DNA of 64,000 nt from Macrobrachium rosenbergii (Eukaryota > Arthropoda > Malacostraca > Decapoda > Palaemonidae), in assembly GCF_040412425.1 (NCBI RefSeq), contig NC_089763.1, positions 52,502,587 to 52,566,586 on the forward strand, written 5' to 3'. Of this stretch, positions 57,071 to 64,000 are shown piece by piece. The notes beneath the pieces were generated by a model. It was given only the letters and a program-made list of their open reading frames with translations. It made no database searches and was not told where the DNA came from. Each line of letters starts with the position of its first letter. Position 1 is the stretch's first letter. The translations under genes were made by a program, and so were the position numbers.

Positions 57071-57689
57071 TCACTGGTTGGAGGAAGGAATCTGAGTGAG
57101 TCTCCTGAACTGACTGATTGGAGTGTAGGAACTGCAAGATCAAATGTCAGATACTGGACCTTTTCGCATGAGTGAGGAAATGTGACTCATACAAAATAGG
57201 CTGGAAGAATCTTAGAGTCAGAGGCAGTAAGGAAAAGCTGAGATAGGGTTTCCCTTATTGCCGGACTCTCCTTCCTCCCCTTGCTAGAGGAAGGAGCAAA
57301 ATTGCTTCTATGATTCTAGGAGAAAAATAGAACGGGTGCCTGATGTGTAGTCTTACCACATCAGAGCCAGGTCCAGCAAATGTTGGTTCAAGTCCTATTC
57401 TCATCCCGAAGGAAGAAAAGTAGAAGGACAGGGAAGGAGGAGGAAGCGAGGCCAGTCACTCTTGGTATCCTTCTCATTTTCAGAACCAACACCTTAGGCG
57501 AGATGCTACTAGTCCTCTTGAAGGAGCCGGGTAAGAAAACACAACTTGTTGAGCAGCCACCACAGGGCCAAGGAAAAATGGTTCCAAGCACCTGTGGGCA
57601 AGACCATATGAAGACAAGAGTGTGGTCTATGAGACTACGTCTTGCTTCCAGCCTGACAGAAACTTCCAGAATGCGAGGGATGGACTAAG

Positions 57690-58250
57690 CCATCGGCTTC
57701 GTGAGCTCTAGGGTGGAAGGTACCGGTATCGTCGTCGTCAGCTGCTGAGTACCTCCTTCGATCGCTTCATGAAGCCAGGAGGAAGATGTGTCCTCAGACA
57801 CTTCTTCCTTGGGAGAGAGAGTACTAGCAAAAATGTCGACGACACCCAGGTTAGGAGAGTCAAGCCTTTTCGGAAAGTACCACAGCTCCCTAAAGGAAAA
57901 AGTAACGAATGAACTGGATCATCGATACAAAGTCAAAGGAGGAGGGGAACAAGGACAATTCAAACCCGACAATAGATGAAGAAGGATTCGGAGTCCACCT
58001 ACGACATCCGAGAAGGAGTCGAGGTATTGATCCCCTTCACCTGCTCTTCCATCTTCTACGCCAAGGCCAGAGCAAGATGAGAGATGGTCCTAAGAGGGTA
58101 CATCTCTATCCGACGACTCTCGCATCCAGCATGGGACAGGAACCCTAAACGAGTCACATGCCACCGAGGGAACAGTTCCCTGGGACAGCAAGACCGAAGA
58201 AGCTTCTCATTCATAGCTAAATCTTGACTGAGGAGAAGGTTACTTCAGAT
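57690..58250 (-). pseudogene. Tyrosine recombinase of element Y, decayed
   Basis: Minus-strand translation shows 'PRWHVTRLGFLSHAGCESRR' and 'TISHLALALA' followed by a stop and 'KMEEQVKGI'. This corresponds to the 'WxLxxVLxxLxxPPFEPLR' start and 'LALASAKRVSEL' Arg-I box, with the Arg replaced. It ends with 'SPKEEVSEDTSSSWLHEAIE', parallel to X. The same Arg-I loss in X and Y suggests that it predates their separation. Confidence 0.65.
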
Positions 58251-61200
58251 AGAAGACTGGGTCGCAAGGGCCTACGTTCTTCACGAATGAAAGGGAATGA
58301 AGCAACCCTCAGCAGAGAAGAGGAGGAAGTCCAGACTTGAAGAGCGAATCTGACCTGAGAAGGAGTTCCGCAACGACACCCACCAGCGAAGACGGCTCCA
58401 GCTCCTGGGAGTGTTGCAGAGGACTTCAAGAGATATCCAGCTATAGCTGCTGCCACTCAGCGAGAAAGCCTATGCTTACAAGGGAAGCTAGAAGGTCTCC
58501 CAGTCCCAAACACACTGGGATGTACTGCCCGAAGAACTGCTTCTTGTGTAGCTGCTACAAGAGGTTGGGTCAAGCAGAACTCTTCTCGATGCCTCGGCTG
58601 TCAGGTCGGGCGAGAGGCGAAGTCTTCCAGCATTTGTCTGTAACTCAGGGTGAGCAATGCTTGAGAACTCCTAGCGAAACAGACAAATACAGAGGGAAAA
58701 ATGCAGATACCAAGTTTCCCGGAAAGACAGCATGCCTCGCCGTAGCGGCCCCTGGGTCTGGTATGAAGGAGCAAGAACTAAACTACTGACTTGTGCAGGG
58801 AGGCAACAGAAAGACGGTAGGGATTTCTCAGTCGAGCAATCTCTTCATGAATCTTCAAGTGAGCAGCATGTTCCATCCCGATCACTCAAACCCGAGGCCA
58901 AGCTCACTTGCCAATACATCCCCACCGGGGATGCATCTAGCTAACTGAGATGTCAAATGTGCTATACAACACTCGAGTACCTGCAAATGTCGACAGATGA
59001 AACAGGAGGAAAAAACAATTCCCTCTCGTTTGTTGACAAATGCCACTACTGTGGTTTGTTGTTCAACAAACCAGTGAGTGTCACAAAACTCATCCTGAAT
59101 TCTCGCAAGGCCAGAAGGCTGCCTTGAGCCCAGGATGTTGATGAGAAGATACTAATTGTCTCAGTCACACACCTTCAAGACAAAGTCTTACAGGTGTGTG
59201 CCTATTCCTCGATCGGTGAATCCGTAAGTAGACACACGATATGAAGGGAATATGCAAGCATATTCGAAGGTTCCTTCAATCAAGCATTAGCCTAACTCCT
59301 TCCTCATACTTCAAAGAGGAAAGAAGGATGGAGGAATGGAAGGAGACTTCCATTCTCCACCATGGGGAAGCTCTGCAAGATGACAGAATACTGAGACAAT
59401 TAACTCTAGCCGGGCTGGTATTTCCTCAATTGGGAGCATGGGAGAGGAAGCGGGATGAAAAAACTGCCGAGACCTAAGGGAAATAGATACTTCTCCTGAA
59501 GGAATCCATTCCCAGGTCTCGGCAACGTCCCTGCCAGCTCCAGAGACTTGATAAGTATCATTTCATCCAAGAATCTGCAGTAGGAGAACTTCTTCCTGGT
59601 CGATACTTCTTTCTCTCTTCCCTTCTTCCTTCCTCCCTTATGGGAAAGAGGGTGGAAAGAGACACAGTTATGCGCACTTTCCTAGAAGGGTAGGAGAGGC
59701 TATGTTCTGCAATCTTCTATTGAAGACTGGGACTTCTTAGGAGTTGAGGTGGGGGCTGGCTTGAACTTGAGGTCGAGTCAAGATGACTAAGACCCAAAGG
59801 TCTTGGCCACTGTCCAAAGGACAAGGCAGTGCCCTGGTACGAACCTTGATTACCTGGCCAATCTCTGCAAGAGAAAGGCAGAACCAAGAAAGGTTCTTTC
59901 CTAAGGGTTGAGCCAACTAGGGACTTACAAAACCGGAGATCCGAATTGGGACAAAGTCCTTCTTCTTAGCACCAGAATTGCCCACAGAGCTGCAGTCGGC
60001 CAGACCCTCCAAGGCAAGAATTTGTATTCTGTCAAGGCAGGGGAGAAGCTTGGTGTCTCAACCTGAATGAACTCCTTCTCCGAAGAAAAGAGTTCATCTG
60101 GTCGAGAACGCTCTCGGAAGCAAGGACCACGGCGGCCCCCGACACTCTCGGCCCCTTGGGAACTGCAAGGGTTGTGAGTGATAAGATTATTCATTGGGGG
60201 AGTTGCTGTCCTGTCCCGGGGATCCTTGTGCTGACGAATCAGCGTGAAGTTCTCCGAAAAAAGAGGGTGATTGCAACTTGAAGAGGAAGACCCTCGCTGC
60301 TTCCGAAGTGTGAAACTCCTGTACCTCTCCCCTTGGAGGGAGCCTTGACAGATCCCATGAAACACTCCTCGGAAGAAGAGCACTTGTGCCGGCAAAGCAC
60401 TTTCCTGGGAAGAGCAAAAAGTTCAGTCTAACAGAGCCGAGAACCCGATTTGGAAAAAACCGAGTGGGGCTGAGCTGAGCTGAGCCGATTACGTGAATGC
60501 AATCCAGACTGGAAGGTATGCAGTGTGCGGTGGACTGGGAGGCAGGCGGGGTGAGCCGAGTCGAGCTGAGCCAGTCTCAGAAGCACAAAGGCTGGGTGGG
60601 GCGAGCAAGCTGAGTGAACCGAGCCGAAGCTAGTCTCGTAAGCGTGACCAGGGGCCGAGCTGAGACGAGCCGATCGCGCGAACACAATCGGAACTGGACA
60701 GGGCACAACTCGTCTGCCATGAACTATTGCTAGTTTCCCGAACTCTAGACTCCTTCGAGGCCGAGGCCCCACGAGAAGAAGGTTCAAAGAGGAATTCTGT
60801 CTACTATCCTGCATGCTGGAACCCTAAGGTTCAAGACACAAGTATGAAACCCAGACAAGCAACTGAAGCAGCTGGCAGGCAGTATTGAGACATCTGGCGT
60901 CTCGGCACCCAGACACCTGGCATCTTGGCTCCCAGACACCTGGGTGTCTCGGCACTTCCTCTCGTCCTGTGCCTCTTGTCAGGAGAGCGCTCGTGATTCA
61001 TAGAATTCGAGCTACCCACGAGACTCCCAAAAATTGGGAGGCGGATGCTTTCAGTTTCCTAAGAGATCAAAAGAACCAGGCACAGACCCAGTCTTAGATG
61101 CAGACTTCCAAGACTAGGAAAGAGGGCGCGGCCCCTGAAACGCCAGACCCCACAGGAGAATATGAATCGGTTCCCGCCTGAGGGCGGGAAGAGCCAATGA

Positions 61201-63229
61201 GAGAAACTTGTCTCCCGGAAAAGAGCCAGTCCCTTAGAAGTCCTGCACGACTCCTGACGGGAATCTCTTCCCTGCTTCTTCTGACATTCGAACTGACAGG
61301 ATTGAGACACCAGGCTGGGGACCCGACTGAGCACTGGTAAGCACTCAGGGAGCGCTTGTGGTGCTGGCAGGAAGAGCTGAGACACCTGAGTGCCTCAGCC
61401 CTTTCTCTTGCACTGCTCCCGAACTGGGCCAAGGAAATACTCTCCATAGAATCTCGAGCACTGGAGTGGCTCGCGAATGAGCGCACCAAGCAGGCCCCGC
61501 TTAGAGGCGGAACCTCTAGGACTGGGAACGGGATCACAAAGTGAGGTCTGCGCGCCTCGGCTCCCAAACACAAAACCCAGGGGTATGCAACCGGTTTCCC
61601 AACGCAAAGGTCGGAAGAGCTAACGAGACCCACTGCCTCCTCGAAGGAGGCAGTCCCTAGATGTCCAAGGGCATCAAGGGGAAGAAGCAGCCTTCCTCTC
61701 CTTCGGCCGACGGAAGTCTGTCCGATTCCCAGGACCCACTTGGACCTCGGGAGAGGATGGGAAGAAGCAGCAGAAGACGAAATCAAAGATAAGATGAAGA
61801 AGACGGGGCTACTTCCACAGGGCGACTTCCTTCACCTCCACTCCAACATCTTCTACAGGATGGTGGACACAAAATATGGTAACTTCCAGGGCAGTCAGGC
61901 AGGAACACAACAGAAGCGGCCCAGGACATGACCACCAGGAGAAGCAGCAGGCATGATCAGGACAGCTGATGCAGGAGCTATGGCAGCGGCTCGAAGTCAG
62001 GAGCTACTGCAACGGCCAGGAACATCACTTTCCACAGGGTGACTTCCTTCACCTTCAAGCCGACAGCTTCCACAGGATGGCGGACATCGTAACCTCCGGG
62101 GCAGCTGGCAGGAACACAACGGAAGCGGCCCTGGGCACGACTGCCAGGAGAAGCAGAAGGCACAATCAGGACAGCCGATACAGGAGCTACGGAAGTGGTT
62201 CGGAAGGCAGGATCTACTGCAACAGCCAGGAACATCACATGAAAGTCACCAACAGTGACAGGAGACCAGGAAGAGCCCCCCACAGACAGTTGTCGAGTTA
62301 ACAGGAGCGTAACACAGGGAACAGCAGCAGCAGCTGGACCACAGATATGCCACAGCATACATGAAGGCCAGCAATGACAGCGATCGATCCACATCGGTGG
62401 GAATAAAGTAGGAACGATCCCGATGTGGAACATGTCATCCAGCCAGGTATTGTGGTTGATCCTGAAGCAACACTTAAATGAACGTTGGGGCTCCTTCATG
62501 CGAGATATCCCCTGAGATATCCAGCCAACTACTGCTACGTCTGCGATGCTCACTGTCAATCTGACAGAAAAAGCAAAGAGGATTAGAGAGGGGAAACTGC
62601 CCTACGCAGCGAGAGGAGGTACCCAAGAAGAGGTCGCCCGACTGCCTGCCCCCCCTCCCCTTGCAGTCTTCGCCCGACAAACAAGAGAAGAGGGCGAAGG
62701 AGAGAGATCTCTACCGAAGGTGAGATAAGGAAGAACCTATGGGGAGAGAAAAGGATGGATGGGAGGCCACCAAGGGTGCCATGGAAGCGTAACTTATGGA
62801 TGACGCCCGCAACCTCCCACCCGCCCCGCAACTCTCTTAGCATAGGCGGCGAAAACAACACTCAGCACAAGTAGGAAGGAAGTAGTCATGCCCTTGTACA
62901 TGGGGGCCAGGAGCCCAAGAAGGGAAGCGAACTCTTATGTCCCAATCAATGTAGGGGAGAGAAGATATTACATCCCAATCTAATATCTCCGAACGTACAA
63001 GGGAATGCCTTCAGTATCTAAATAAAGGGCTACTGGAAGAGAAGCATTACCACTCGGTTACACTCCTTTAAATACGCCTTAGGCCGTCAAACCCCAGACA
63101 CAGCACAGGGGAACGATGGCTATGCAAGGTTATCACAAATCGTGGGTTTGTATTAATAAATTTCAAACACGTAATATATACAGAAAAATACATACATAAC
63201 GACAGTCAGGCAGAGAGATCCGAAACCAC

Positions 63230-63419
63230 ACCTACAATGCATGACGGCCGAAAACAAACTGGAATGTTTACATCCGGGCAGGCGGGTATTCCCGCCTACC
63301 TGGCGGTAGTTACTGCCTAACCACCTTGCTCAAGAGTTTAACAGCCATTTCCATCCTATGCTGAAAGTAATTCCTAATGTAAAGGACAGATGGTTTGTAT
63401 ATCGTGTCAGAACAAATGC
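63230..63419 (-). repeat. 5' inverted terminal repeat of element Y
   Basis: Inverse of 56728-56960, ending near 'atcgtgtcagaacaaatgca'. Confidence 0.85.
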
Positions 63420-63572
63420 AGGTTATATTGTTTTCAAGACACCTAAAAGATTAAAAGTATGGTTTTCTATGTTTTTTTTATGGTTTTCAACAATGTCTCA
63501 GCTTACAATGATTTTTGGCTTACGACATGGCGTAGGAACAGAACCACCGTCGTAAACAGGGGACTGCCTATA

Positions 63573-63712
63573 TATGAATAGGTTTGCCCAATCTAGAATC
63601 ATAACTTTGTTGCAAAGAGATCAATGAGAGGTTGGCCGAATTCTCTCAAAATTGCCTCGTAAACTACAGGGTTTAAGTCCGTTTGGGGAGAGTACCTGGC
63701 CCGTACTAGTTA
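63573..63712 (-). mobile_element. DIRS element C, continuation right of the insertion
   Basis: The minus strand reads 'NGLKPVVYEAILREFGQPLI' and 'DLFATK', the conserved post-RNase H block, then 'MILDWANLF' up to the insertion point. The reading carries on at 56520 with 'FPLFLLLKVVLKKLRVSRNT' and 'TMILIAPWW', as in element B ('LQDWSNLDPLRLSPFCMIRE'). About 30 residues between DLFAT and MILDW are deleted. Beyond ~63712 similarity ends, so RT and gag of C are missing. Confidence 0.85.
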
Positions 63713-64000
63713 ATTAATAATAACTGAGCCTTTCCTAGCTACAGGCCAAACTACATTGAACAATCTTATGTAATGCCTTCTTTCCTTAAAAAGCTCTGAA
63801 TGCACCTACAAAATTTACAATAACTCATCCCTTATTGTGAAATATTAGGCTAATGGACACAACATACTTAAAAACACTGGAATAATAAAATGTCAAGGGA
63901 AAATAAAATATAGTGGCACATGTTTAAGGCAGATTACATGTGCCTCCTTAGTTGGTTAAATTTTTTTACATGTACCTGTATATAGAAAAAATTAGTACAT
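63713..64000. other. AT-rich right edge
   Basis: No recognisable gene; the first VPS33A exon is not seen here. Confidence 0.4.

Larger units (their letters stand above)
56728..63419 (-). mobile_element. DIRS element Y (family 2), near full length
   Basis: 6.7 kb. Minus-strand order: 5' terminal repeat (63230-63419), gag-like part (about 62.9-60.4 kb), RT/RNase H (about 60.3-58.4 kb), recombinase (about 58.25-57.69 kb), ICR (56964-57070), 3' terminal repeat (56728-56960). Terminal repeats are inverted copies ('taaccaccttg', 'aattcctaatgtaaaggaca', 'ggtttgtatatcgtg'). It has the same body as X but lacks X's 2.4-kb duplication, and so shows the standard layout of the family. Stops in every domain. 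The gag-like part has open but unconserved stretches such as 61786-61094. Confidence 0.82.
56523..63570. mobile_element. CAGGCAGTCCCC-ended DNA transposon (MITE), split by element Y
   Basis: The left end is 'caggcagtccccaggttacg' after TA (56521-56522); the right end is the inverse, '..cgtcgtaaacaggggactgcc', before TA (63571-63572). TA flanks and these ends fit a pogo/Tc1-mariner type element. The parts outside Y (56523-56727 and 63420-63570, about 350 bp) have no coding capacity. It sits inside the pol frame of DIRS element C. Confidence 0.8.

Noticed and set aside
60885..61786. Gag-like open frames on the minus strand in Y and the matching 33.5-34.8 and 39.5-40.7 kb regions in X as host genes
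   Set aside because: They recur in three copies with different interruptions in each, show no conserved domain, and fall in the gag position of the retroelements.
33219..63419. Endogenous nimavirus or other viral insertion, considered because of long GC-richer blocks with many open frames
   Set aside because: Recognisable motifs are those of DIRS RT, RNase H and tyrosine recombinase, and the blocks have DIRS terminal repeats.

Overview
This is a eukaryotic nuclear window, most likely from a decapod crustacean. That is an inference from three things: one animal-type multi-exon gene, very large transposon-filled introns, and an abundance of DIRS1-like tyrosine-recombinase retrotransposons, which are known to be common in decapods. 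No prokaryotic, organellar or RNA genes were seen.

The only host gene I can support is VPS33A, on the minus strand. VPS33A is a Sec1/Munc18-like subunit of the HOPS/CORVET tethering complexes. Ten coding exons lie between 49186 and 11401. They join in consistent phase with GT-AG sites (1722 nt, 573 residues plus stop). Only the first ~35 codons are missing; they presumably lie beyond the right edge, so intron 1 exceeds 14.8 kb. The intron between 45993 and 30008 is about 16 kb.

The rest is mostly mobile DNA. At the left, downstream of VPS33A: a LINE copy cut by a hAT-type MITE (0.5-2.1 kb), a second LINE remnant (3.1-3.8 kb), a palindromic MITE (4.2-4.45 kb) and DIRS element Z (4.47-10.4 kb). 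Inside VPS33A introns: a SINE-like retroposon (11.7-12.0 kb), a hairpin in a 426-nt intron (19.56-19.71 kb), a pogo/Tigger-like transposon (23.0-24.9 kb), a plus-strand DIRS remnant D (30.2-32.9 kb), DIRS element A (33.0-45.8 kb) with DIRS element X inside it, a TTAA-flanked element (47.04-48.59 kb), and DIRS elements B (49.7-54.5 kb) and C (54.5-63.7 kb). C is interrupted by a small CAGGCAGTCCCC-ended DNA transposon, which is itself interrupted by DIRS element Y.

The DIRS copies form at least three sequence families: A/B/C, X/Y and Z. On the minus strand they read gag-like ORF, reverse transcriptase, RNase H, tyrosine recombinase (not recognised in Z). All three families carry a 3' inverted terminal repeat followed by an internal complementary region (ICR) that joins the complements of the two element ends. 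All are decayed: frameshifts, a lost RT catalytic box in Z, an RT/RNase H deletion in A, and a 2.4-kb duplication in X. B is the best preserved.
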